A stretch of 64,000 bases of DNA from Flavobacterium gilvum (lineage in GTDB: Bacteria > Bacteroidota > Bacteroidia > Flavobacteriales > Flavobacteriaceae): positions 3,472,001-3,536,000 of the forward strand of contig NZ_CP017479.1 of the NCBI RefSeq assembly GCF_001761465.1. The letters are read 5' to 3'. A program made the translations under genes and the position numbers. Each line of letters begins with the position of its first letter. Position 1 is the first letter of the stretch. This document shows, one piece after another, positions 1 to 8,573 of this stretch. The notes below the pieces were generated by a model. It did not search any database. It saw only the letters and a list, made by a program, of their open reading frames with translations, and was not told where the DNA came from.

Positions 1-17
1 ATATTATTTTAAAACTA

Positions 18-1316
18 TTATTTATTTCTTTCAAACATCGCAATTGCAGTAAACAAAACCCCAGCTTCACCTCTAAAAGTTCCAGAACCTCTTGGCTTGT
101 TATCTACCGAATACCATTCGTAAAAACCATTATTATCCTTTACTCTTTTTACCATAGGAAGCATTTGTTCATAGGCTTCTTGAACAAAACCATATTTTAT
201 TAACTGCTGTATCATACGCCCTCCAAACCAAGTCCAATCACCCCCGTTTTGATATGTATAGACAGGATTCATTTCTTTACTTGCAAAATATCCGTCTGGA
301 TAAGGAGGATACAGTGTCAATCCAATTGATCCCGCTCCTGCCTTTTTTACCCTTTTCACCATTTCGTCTAGAGACACTTTGATCTCGTTTTTGGTCAATA
401 ATCCAGCTTCAATGGCGATGGCGGTACCTCCGAAATAGTAGATTGTATTTTCGTCAAAATTCGCAGGGAATGGTGAATCCTTAAGATAAATATGAGGAAT
501 AAACTTTTGTGCTTTTTTATCCCACAAATGTTTTCTACAATTTTGAGCCACCTGATTCTTTATTGGTGCCCATTTTTTTTGGGTTGCAGGAATCATATCC
601 ATTAAATTATTCAGTGCAATTACGAACATTGCATTGTCATAAATATCAATAGCTATATGAGAATTTTTATCCAAATTCACACCCCAGCCAATTTCTGATT
701 TTTCTGGCTGAATGTCTCCCCAGTCGGCGGTGGTGGCTCCTGTGAATAATCCGTATTTTGAATTGAAACGGTTTTTCATCAAAAAATCCATTGCCCATTC
801 CAATCGTTCTCCAACAGTTTTATCTCCAACTTTTTCAAGCAAAATAGTTTTATCACCTGTTAATTGAATGTATTTGTAAACCGCTTGAACCAACGAACTT
901 TCCTGATCTGTTTCAACCGTGTTTTTATGGGCTGCGTAACGTGTCTCCAATTTTGAATACGAAAAATTATAAGCAACTTCACCCGCTTTTTCTTTGGGAG
1001 TAAATCCGTCTATGATGTTTCCGTCACCGCCTTGCATTCTGCAAAAAACTAATAAGTTTTCCTTTAAAACTTCTTTTGGGTTTACTTGTGCCGCAAGTTC
1101 AATAAAAGTATTATAATCACGAATCCAGACTTCGCTATAGCCATCACCGGCATTGAAACCGGACTTCATTACCTCCAACGCTTTGCTTTTTACAAATGGA
1201 AAATAAATCTCGTTTTGCGCTTTTGCAATCTGGAGTTTCTCATCATTCTTGTTGACTTGGGCGGTACTTGTAAATGCAAATAATAAACCCAACAGGGATA
1301 CGTAACAACTTTTCAT
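18..1316 (-). CDS. Secreted six-hairpin (alpha/alpha-barrel) glycosidase-like protein, family not assigned
   Basis: The 432-residue product begins with a Sec signal peptide (hydrophobic residues 5-17, cleavage near STAQ). The mature part is mostly helical, with aromatic and acidic loop motifs usual in (alpha/alpha)6 glycosidases: EVWIRDYNTF near residues 63-72, a WGD near 200, QNGGDWTWFGGR near 355-366 and GSGTFRGEAG near 412-421. These recall the GH63 and debranching-enzyme group of six-hairpin folds, but I cannot place it in a numbered family, and the catalytic acids are only guesses. It is the last gene of the probable operon led by the SusC gene at 17736-20891, 38 bp after the gene at 1355-3697. 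It probably trims oligosaccharides in the periplasm or at the cell surface. The fold call is fairly firm; the substrate is unknown. Confidence 0.6.
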   Translation of the reverse strand: MKSCYVSLLGLLFAFTSTAQVNKNDEKLQIAKAQNEIYFPFVKSKALEVMKSGFNAGDGYSEVWIRDYNTFIELAAQVNPKEVLKENLLVFCRMQGGDGNIIDGFTPKEKAGEVAYNFSYSKLETRYAAHKNTVETDQESSLVQAVYKYIQLTGDKTILLEKVGDKTVGERLEWAMDFLMKNRFNSKYGLFTGATTADWGDIQPEKSEIGWGVNLDKNSHIAIDIYDNAMFVIALNNLMDMIPATQKKWAPIKNQVAQNCRKHLWDKKAQKFIPHIYLKDSPFPANFDENTIYYFGGTAIAIEAGLLTKNEIKVSLDEMVKRVKKAGAGSIGLTLYPPYPDGYFASKEMNPVYTYQNGGDWTWFGGRMIQQLIKYGFVQEAYEQMLPMVKRVKDNNGFYEWYSVDNKPRGSGTFRGEAGVLFTAIAMFERNK

Positions 1317-1354
1317 TTTATATTTTTTTTTGGCTAGCTGTAATAGAAAATCAA

Positions 1355-3697
1355 TTATTTTGTAATGATCTCAGGACTGCTTATTGTTTTAATGATGAAT
1401 CGGTTGGTTAATTCCTTTTCTTCTGGAAATTGACAATCAAATTTGATACTATGTTTTCCTGATTTTAGACTTGGAATTCCTTGTTTTAGAACAATATCTT
1501 TCACAAAACCACCTTTCTTGTTGTACAATTTAATAGTGGTTCCATCGCACACAACTGAATTTCCTGCTCCATATTCTCCCGGCAATTCCATTTTAAAATA
1601 ACCATCAATTTCAATCCACGGATTACTTATGCTTCCTTCTTTCCCTACAAAAGTCAAAGTAAAATTAAGTGGCTGCTCGGCTTCTTTGTTTATAAATTCC
1701 CATTGCGAAAAAGTGGGTTCTCCCGGTTGAAGATTCTTTTTCTCATGCTCGAATTTAAATTTTTTGAAGGGGAATAATTTCCAAGTCCCATTTGCTTTTT
1801 CAAGATGAAAATCATTTTCGGGATTTTTCAAACGAGCTATTTGGTCAGCTGAGAAAATTTTTGAACGATATGCCTCTTGCCAAAGTTTTACAAGGGCTAA
1901 CAATTGAGCTGTATTTGGATTGGTTTGCAAACTTTTGTAACGAGCCACCAAAGCAAAACCAGCATTGTATCCTGCAGCTCGTGCCATCATCCATTCAATA
2001 TCTTCGGCACCTGTTGTTGACGAGAGCAAGAACCACCCCAACATATTGGGCATATAATTGCGTTCCAAAAAAGGTTGGTTTTCTAAGCGATAATCACCTT
2101 GAGATTCACGAAATCCACCGTACCAAGGCTCTCCCCAATTCCAATAATGACACAAATGCCAGTAATAATGATAGGAACGACTAGTTCCATTTACCAAAGT
2201 TTGTTTTGTATCTTTTATAACTTTATCTGCAAAAATTTGCATTCCATAATCGCCTTCACCTGCAGACAAACAACCTTCATGCCCATCAAAATCCATATGA
2301 GAAACACCAGTTTCATTAAAGAAACGGCCAAGATTTCCAGCTATTTCTTGTTGCAACTCGAAGTTTGGAAACAAGGTATTGTACGGGTAATCAAACAACA
2401 TTCCGGCCATTTCATCTTTTGGATGATCTGACGCTTTTGTACCATACATTCCACGTTGACAATCTAATAATTTATAAGGAGCTTCGGCAGAAACTTCTCT
2501 AAAACGAATGATTTCGTCTCCAATTTTTACTGCGTGCAACGTACTCGATTTAATATTTTTAAAATACTGATCCGAAGCGACTGGTATTTCATTTGCCGTT
2601 GCACTTATATTTTCCGTCAAAACTGATGAACCCGTCATCGAAAGGCGTTTATCTGGAATTGGCGTTACATAAGGATCATTAGTATTTATGAACGTACTTA
2701 ACGTGTGTACCCCAATTCGGATTCCTTTTTTTGTGGCCTTATCCACACAGGCTTTCATGCTTGCATTTCCATTAGGAAAGGCAACAGGGTTCAAAATAAA
2801 ATGTCCCCATGATTTAAACGGTCCTTCATGATAAAGCGAAACCAATCCCGCTTGTTGCGTATAATCCAACATTGCATCAACGGTTTTTTCATCAAAATCC
2901 GAAATCAGATATGCTCTTCCCGTTTCTGGAGATTGTTTGAACCAAACTCCATTAATCATAGCATGCGGAAGACCTTCTGCCAATTCGATTGCCCCAATAC
3001 GAGACAAAACTTGTGGCTCAGCACAACCAAAAATTGCAATCTTAGATCCTAATGTTGTTTCGTTTGGAATTGCTTTTACAGGCATTTCCGGGCGTCCCCA
3101 AACCGTTATTTTTCTATCTTTTGAACGATCAAGACTAAAGGCCTGCAAACTACTTCCGTAAGCTTGTGGAATAGCTGTAGATCCACGAGATTCATTTGAC
3201 CCTTCGGAATTGTTTAAAACACCTCCAACGGTTTTTGGATTTAACGCTTGAATTCCGATAGCGTATTCCCCATCACGAACGACTCCTACAACTTCACCAA
3301 TAGTTTTGTTGATAATCGTTGGATAAGGTCCCCAAATAACGGCGTTTACTTTATCATTTGCATCAATTTTAATCAATTCAAAAGTTAAATGCGTTTTCTT
3401 TTGAAATACTTTTACCTGAGCGGTAATGTTTACAGGTTGATAAACAAGAGAAATAATTCCCGATTTCAAAGTGGCTCCAGTTGGTTCATACCAATCGTTG
3501 CCAACACGAATTTGTAACAAAGGGGATTTTTCTCCCATTGCTAAATAATTTTTACCCAAAACAGGATTTGATAATGTTGTTATTTGTCCTTTTGGAGACA
3601 AATTAAAATTCAATCCCTCACTCTTCAGGCTTATTTGTTGTGCTGAAAGCGTAAAAATTTGAACCAACAGTAAAACAATTGAGATTCTTTTTTTCAT
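1355..3697 (-). CDS. Uncharacterised five-member family, copy 1 (divergent, with extra C-terminal domain); putative glycoside hydrolase
   Basis: A 780-residue secreted protein with a signal peptide ending near LSAQ, residue 20. It shares the family plan: an N-terminal beta-rich domain with a NLSPKGQITTLSN strand motif, IWGPYPT and GEVVGVVRDG (residues 121-143), then a barrel-like region with GVHTLSTF (329-336), an inserted KIGDEIIRF...RGMYGT module (about 391-420) and MDFDGHEG (468-475). It is the most divergent copy. The EG(S/N)W motif of the other four is replaced by SRSYHYYWH near 506-514, and about 130 extra C-terminal residues look like a beta-sandwich. The sugar-enzyme neighbours and the beta-domain-plus-barrel plan suggest a glycosidase. 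No named family is recognised, and loss of a possible catalytic Glu may mean a different specificity. Confidence 0.6.
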   Translation of the reverse strand: MKKRISIVLLLVQIFTLSAQQISLKSEGLNFNLSPKGQITTLSNPVLGKNYLAMGEKSPLLQIRVGNDWYEPTGATLKSGIISLVYQPVNITAQVKVFQKKTHLTFELIKIDANDKVNAVIWGPYPTIINKTIGEVVGVVRDGEYAIGIQALNPKTVGGVLNNSEGSNESRGSTAIPQAYGSSLQAFSLDRSKDRKITVWGRPEMPVKAIPNETTLGSKIAIFGCAEPQVLSRIGAIELAEGLPHAMINGVWFKQSPETGRAYLISDFDEKTVDAMLDYTQQAGLVSLYHEGPFKSWGHFILNPVAFPNGNASMKACVDKATKKGIRIGVHTLSTFINTNDPYVTPIPDKRLSMTGSSVLTENISATANEIPVASDQYFKNIKSSTLHAVKIGDEIIRFREVSAEAPYKLLDCQRGMYGTKASDHPKDEMAGMLFDYPYNTLFPNFELQQEIAGNLGRFFNETGVSHMDFDGHEGCLSAGEGDYGMQIFADKVIKDTKQTLVNGTSRSYHYYWHLCHYWNWGEPWYGGFRESQGDYRLENQPFLERNYMPNMLGWFLLSSTTGAEDIEWMMARAAGYNAGFALVARYKSLQTNPNTAQLLALVKLWQEAYRSKIFSADQIARLKNPENDFHLEKANGTWKLFPFKKFKFEHEKKNLQPGEPTFSQWEFINKEAEQPLNFTLTFVGKEGSISNPWIEIDGYFKMELPGEYGAGNSVVCDGTTIKLYNKKGGFVKDIVLKQGIPSLKSGKHSIKFDCQFPEEKELTNRFIIKTISSPEIITK

Positions 3698-3825
3698 TAT
3701 TTTTATTCTTATTCAACTTTTTTTGAACTCATTCCAAAATAAAACCAACTAAAAACAGCAGTTTATCCTTTTATTTGCAGAACAGCCAATAGATTGCACT
3801 ACTTGGCTGTTCGCATTACCACAAA

Positions 3826-6114
3826 TTAATATCCCTCTGCTCTTCTCAAAGTTGTAGGATTGGTTTTTGCTCCATTTATTTTTTCATACAAAATCCAAGT
3901 ATTGTTGTCTTTTCCTTTTTCCAAAGTCCAACTTCTTTTTGGATTTGCTAATTTTCTTTTTAAATCATCAGGAAAAGCATTGGCGGCTCTAGCATCTTCC
4001 CAAGTTCTGATGGCTTTGAAAATCTGATATTTTTGAGGACAGCTTTCAACTGATTTTTGGTTTATTCCCAACATATAAGTTGCCCCAGCACCAACAGACA
4101 TGGCTTGAACATGTTCGTAATCTTCAACTTTAGAGTTTTTGTTTATATTAAAGTTTCCTCCAAAAGTCGCTGGGAAATAATTAGAATATGCCACATCACG
4201 AATATCTTTTCCTTCGCTGGTGGTACTTCCCCAAACACGTTTTTCTACATCATACATGTTTTTTCCACCACCTACGTTCCATACGCTCTGATAGTGCCAA
4301 GAACCTTCGGAAAGTGTAGCTCCGGTTATACGGATATAATCAATTTTGTGATAAGCAGCGCGGTCATACATTTTTTTGAAAAATCGTTTTACACCATAAT
4401 AACCTTGTCCTGTGTTAAAAAGAAATTCTTGTCCGTCAAGATCCATAAAATAAATTCCGTTGATTTTGGCGACATCCATATAATCATCGGCAATGGCATC
4501 TTGCAAATCCAAATTTGGAATCAATCCGTCATATCCATAATTGATTGTTACTTGTAATTTATAGATATCATCATTTACTTTATGACTTGTTGCTTTTGTA
4601 TTCCAATACCCTCTTTTTACATTTAATAATCGATAAGGAGCTGTTTTTGAAACGCCTAAATAATGAATAAGTTCTTTACCAATTTTAATCATATTCAAGT
4701 TTTTGCAATGGCCTTCCCAGCTTGCAATTTCCTCCAAATATTTTGGATCATTTACCTGAATAATAGTATCGGTAGCACTAAGATTGTTCATCAAAATACG
4801 TTTTTGTTGGTAACACAAACTATCACTCGGGATTGGACTGGCATCTTTAGTTCCTTGTGCCAATGCTGTAGCGATTGTGTGTCTTCCCATGAAAACCCCC
4901 TGTGCATTTGAAATATCGGTAAATTCTTTGTGGGATTTGTTTCCAGAAGTAAATTTGAAAGGTTTGGTTTCAAAATTTTTTCCATCGATAAAGCCTTTAT
5001 ATCCACGGTTTACTTTGTAATACGGTAATTCATTTGCGTGAATTGCCTTAAACCCTAATTGTTTTGTATAAGAAACAATACTGTCAAACAAATTTCCATC
5101 AGTAGTTACATCAGGAATATATCTTGCAGGATCTTTTATCCATTTACCATTAACTTTAGGATAAGGCAAACCTTCAGACTGGACAATGTTTTGAATAACA
5201 TCTTTAAGAGCCGTGTTGTCTGGACTTCCCCAAAGAGCAATTGAAGAACCTATATAATCAACACCTGGTACCGGCATTACCTCTTGATGGTTAGGAATAT
5301 TAGTCTGCAACATTGGAATCAAAGAAAACAATATGTCTCTTTTTTTTGTTCTGTCTTTTGAATGATAAGTTACATAAATCTGACCTTTGCTGTCAATCAA
5401 AGCTGCATTTCCATAAAGAATTCTATAATATTCTTCAGGATGGCTGTAAAAAGCCACATCGCTGATTCCGTCTCCACCAATCGAAAAAATTTGTCCTTCG
5501 TGCAAATTTGCAGGCAACGGAAATTGTTTTTTGTCTGGACTATGAATAATGTATTGAAACGGAGCCGCTTCGCCTTCCGTGTCTGAAATTCCGCCAGTAG
5601 TTTGATCATTCAATGCCATCGCTCCAATTGCGTAATTAACCACTTTGGTCGTATCTCTCGCTACGCCAATCACTTCTCCAAACAAGTTCGTAATATTTGT
5701 GTGATAAGAACCCCACTGAATATCATCGATGTTCTCTCTTTTTGAAAGTGATTTAAGGGTTAATTTTAAATATTTCGCTTTTGGAGAAAGTACCACTTTT
5801 GCCACCGAACCATTTGAATAATTAAGAGTAAAAGTGTTCGTTTTATTATCAAACTTTGCTTGTTGCGGTTCGTAATATTTTTTTGCAGAACTGTCGTATA
5901 AACACATCAGCGGTGATGGTTTGTCTGTTGGACTAAATTCGCGATTGGGAGTTACAGTCGTATTTTTCATACTCGTAATAAATCCCTTGTTATCGACATG
6001 AATTTTGAAATAATTACTTTTAAAATCCCATTGCGCTTGTGCTTTGAAACCAAATAAAGAAAGTAGAAGAACAATCATTGAAAGACTCCTACTGCAAATA
6101 AATTTATTTTTCAT
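3826..6114 (-). CDS. Uncharacterised five-member family, copy 2; putative glycoside hydrolase
   Basis: Secreted protein of about 762 residues, nearly identical to the next gene upstream (6249-8537) over long stretches, so the two are a recent tandem duplicate. I chose the ATG at 6114, not the one at 6135, because MKNKFICSRSL matches the paralogue's start, gives a normal signal peptide ending near AQAQ, and has an A-rich stretch just before it. Family motifs present are QWGSYHTN, GEVIGVARD, GRHTIATA, the inserted KIGKELIHYLGV...KRGYWNTKATSH module, FMDLDGQE and TLSEGSWHYQ. A carbohydrate-active role is inferred from the operon and the predicted beta-domain plus barrel architecture. The DLDGQE and SEGSW acids are candidate catalytic residues. 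No numbered family is recognised. Confidence 0.6.
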   Translation of the reverse strand: MKNKFICSRSLSMIVLLLSLFGFKAQAQWDFKSNYFKIHVDNKGFITSMKNTTVTPNREFSPTDKPSPLMCLYDSSAKKYYEPQQAKFDNKTNTFTLNYSNGSVAKVVLSPKAKYLKLTLKSLSKRENIDDIQWGSYHTNITNLFGEVIGVARDTTKVVNYAIGAMALNDQTTGGISDTEGEAAPFQYIIHSPDKKQFPLPANLHEGQIFSIGGDGISDVAFYSHPEEYYRILYGNAALIDSKGQIYVTYHSKDRTKKRDILFSLIPMLQTNIPNHQEVMPVPGVDYIGSSIALWGSPDNTALKDVIQNIVQSEGLPYPKVNGKWIKDPARYIPDVTTDGNLFDSIVSYTKQLGFKAIHANELPYYKVNRGYKGFIDGKNFETKPFKFTSGNKSHKEFTDISNAQGVFMGRHTIATALAQGTKDASPIPSDSLCYQQKRILMNNLSATDTIIQVNDPKYLEEIASWEGHCKNLNMIKIGKELIHYLGVSKTAPYRLLNVKRGYWNTKATSHKVNDDIYKLQVTINYGYDGLIPNLDLQDAIADDYMDVAKINGIYFMDLDGQEFLFNTGQGYYGVKRFFKKMYDRAAYHKIDYIRITGATLSEGSWHYQSVWNVGGGKNMYDVEKRVWGSTTSEGKDIRDVAYSNYFPATFGGNFNINKNSKVEDYEHVQAMSVGAGATYMLGINQKSVESCPQKYQIFKAIRTWEDARAANAFPDDLKRKLANPKRSWTLEKGKDNNTWILYEKINGAKTNPTTLRRAEGY

Positions 6115-6248
6115 TTTTATATATTTTTTTAACATTTTATCCCACTCAGTTCAAAATAAAACCATCTGAAAAGACAATCCCATCAATTCCTTCTCATTTG
6201 CTGAATAGCTAAGTATGTAATCTGTGAACTATTCGCATAATCATAAAA

Positions 6249-8537
6249 TTAATATCCCTTTGCTCTTGTTAAAGTTGTAGGATTGGTTTTTGCTCCATTT
6301 ATTTTTTCATACAAAATCCAAGTATTGTTGTCTTTTCCTTTCTCCAAAGTCCAACTTCTTTTCGGGTCAGCTAATTTTCTTTTTAAATCATCAGGGAAAG
6401 CATTGGCTGCTCTGGCATCTTCCCAAGTTCTAATGGCCTTAAAGATTTGATATTTTTGAGGACTACTTTCAACTGATTTTTGATTGAGTCCTAACATATA
6501 AGTTGCTCCAACTCCGACTGAAATTGCTTGAACATGCTCATAATCCTCTACTTTAGAATTTTTGTTTATACTAAAGTTCCCCCCAAAAGTTGCAGGAAAG
6601 AAATTAGCAAAAGCAACATCTCTAAGATCTTTTCCTTCACTTGTAGTGCTTCCCCAAACTCTTTTCTCTACATCATACATGTTTTTACCACCGCCTACGT
6701 TCCAAACGCTTTGATAATGCCAAGATCCTTCAGAAAGTGTGGCACCTGTAATTCTCAAATCAGGTATTTTATAAGAAGCAGCTCTGTCAAACATTTTACT
6801 AAAAAATCTTTTCACGCCATAATATCCCTGACCTGTATTGAAAAGAAATTCTTGTCCATCCAAATCCATAAAATACATTCCGTTAATTTTTGCCACATCA
6901 GCATAATCTTCGGCTATCTTATCCTGTAAATCGATATTAGGAATCAATCCATCGTAACCCGCATTAATAGTCACCTGCATTTTGTATATGGTATCGTTGA
7001 CCTTGTGATCTGTTGCAGTTGTTCCCCAATACCCTCTTTTTACTTTTTTCAAAGTATAAGGATAAGTAGTGGTAACCCCCAAATAATGAATCAATTCCTT
7101 TCCTATCTTAATCATGTTTAAACTTTTGCTATGTCCTTCCCAACTTCCTATTTCTTCCAAATGTTTTGGATCATTCACCTGAATAATTGTATCTGTAGGA
7201 CTAATGTTTTTTGCCAAAAGACGTCTTTGCTGGTAACACAAACTGTCACTTGGAATAGGACTAGCATCTTTGGATCCCTGAGGCAAAGCTGTACAAACAG
7301 TATGCCGTCCGAAAGTTATTCCTAAAGGAATACACAATTCAGAAAATTCTTTGTGCGACTTATTTCCAGATGTGAATTTAAAAGGTTTTTTCTCGAATTC
7401 TTTTCCGTCAATATATCCCTTAACACCACGATTCGGTCTGTAATAAGGAAAATCATTTACGTGAATTGCCTTAAACCCTAATTGTTTCGTATAAGAAGGA
7501 ATGCTATCAAACAGATTTCCAGAAGTTGTGACATCCGGTATATATCTTGACGGATCTTTTATCCATTTTCCATTTACGGTAGGATGAGGCAATTTTTCCG
7601 ATAACACTATATTTTGCAATACATCCATAAGAGCTATATTGTCTGGACTACCCCATAGTGCAATTGAAGAACCTATATAATCAACTTTTGGAATTGCCGG
7701 AACATCAATATGATTTGGAATATTGGTTTCCTTCATTGGAATTAGTGAAAAAAAGATTTCTCTTCTCTTTGTTCTATCCAGGGAATGATAAGTGATATAA
7801 ACGCGTCCTTTTTCGTCGATCAAGGCCGAATTTCCGTAAAGAATTCTATAATATTCCTCAGGATGACTGTAAAAAGCAACATCATTTTTCCCATCTCCCC
7901 CAATTGAAAAAATTTGCCCTTCGTGTAAATCAGCTGGCAAAGGAAAAAGTTTTGGATCTGGGCTATGAATCATGTATTGAAACGGAGCTGCTTCTCCTTC
8001 CGTATTGGAAATTCCGCCCGTAGTCTGATCGTTCAATGCCATTGCTCCAATTGCGTAATTGACCACTTTGGTCGTATCTCTGGCTACACCAATCACTTCT
8101 CCAAACAAATTCGTGATATTTGTATGATAAGACCCCCACTGAATATCATCGATGTTCTCTCTTTTTGAAAGTGATTGAAGTGTTAATTTTAAATATTTCG
8201 CTTTTGGCGAAAGCACCACTTTTGCCACCGAACCATTTGAATAATTAAGAGTAAAAGTGTTCGTTTTATTATCAAACTTTGCTTGTTGTGGTTCGTAATA
8301 TTTCTTTTTAGAACTATTGTACAAACACATCAACGGTGATGGTTTATCTGTTGGACTAAACTCGCGATTGGGAGTTACAGTCGTGTTTTTCATACTGGTA
8401 ATAAATCCCTTATTATCGACATGAATTTTGAAATAATTACTTTTAAAATCCCATTGTGCGTGGGCATTAAAGCCAAATAAAGAAAGTAGAAAAACTATAA
8501 TTGAAAGATTTCTACCGCAAACTAATTTACTTTTCAT
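6249..8537 (-). CDS. Uncharacterised five-member family, copy 3; putative glycoside hydrolase
   Basis: A 762-residue protein with a signal peptide ending near NAHAQ (residue 28). Visible regions in order: an N-terminal beta-rich domain (about 29-290) with HVDNKGFITSMKN at 39-51, QWGSYHTN at 133-140 and GEVIGVARD at 146-154; a barrel-like domain from about 330; GRHT at 410-413; an inserted beta module (about 440-520) with KIGKELIHYLGV and RGYWGT; MDLDGQE at 557-563; and SEGSW at 602-606. It is almost a copy of 3826-6114, differing mainly in the middle (about residues 265-420), which may reflect divergence in binding loops. It lies 36 bp downstream of the gene at 8574. The function is inferred only from context and shared motifs. 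Confidence 0.6.
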   Translation of the reverse strand: MKSKLVCGRNLSIIVFLLSLFGFNAHAQWDFKSNYFKIHVDNKGFITSMKNTTVTPNREFSPTDKPSPLMCLYNSSKKKYYEPQQAKFDNKTNTFTLNYSNGSVAKVVLSPKAKYLKLTLQSLSKRENIDDIQWGSYHTNITNLFGEVIGVARDTTKVVNYAIGAMALNDQTTGGISNTEGEAAPFQYMIHSPDPKLFPLPADLHEGQIFSIGGDGKNDVAFYSHPEEYYRILYGNSALIDEKGRVYITYHSLDRTKRREIFFSLIPMKETNIPNHIDVPAIPKVDYIGSSIALWGSPDNIALMDVLQNIVLSEKLPHPTVNGKWIKDPSRYIPDVTTSGNLFDSIPSYTKQLGFKAIHVNDFPYYRPNRGVKGYIDGKEFEKKPFKFTSGNKSHKEFSELCIPLGITFGRHTVCTALPQGSKDASPIPSDSLCYQQRRLLAKNISPTDTIIQVNDPKHLEEIGSWEGHSKSLNMIKIGKELIHYLGVTTTYPYTLKKVKRGYWGTTATDHKVNDTIYKMQVTINAGYDGLIPNIDLQDKIAEDYADVAKINGMYFMDLDGQEFLFNTGQGYYGVKRFFSKMFDRAASYKIPDLRITGATLSEGSWHYQSVWNVGGGKNMYDVEKRVWGSTTSEGKDLRDVAFANFFPATFGGNFSINKNSKVEDYEHVQAISVGVGATYMLGLNQKSVESSPQKYQIFKAIRTWEDARAANAFPDDLKRKLADPKRSWTLEKGKDNNTWILYEKINGAKTNPTTLTRAKGY

Positions 8538-8573
8538 TGTATATTTTTTAACCTTTTTATCTAAATCGCCTAC

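Noticed and set aside
3826..8537. Near-identical tandem genes as a possible insertion sequence or mobile duplication
   Set aside because: No transposase, terminal inverted repeats or target duplication was seen; simple tandem duplication explains it.
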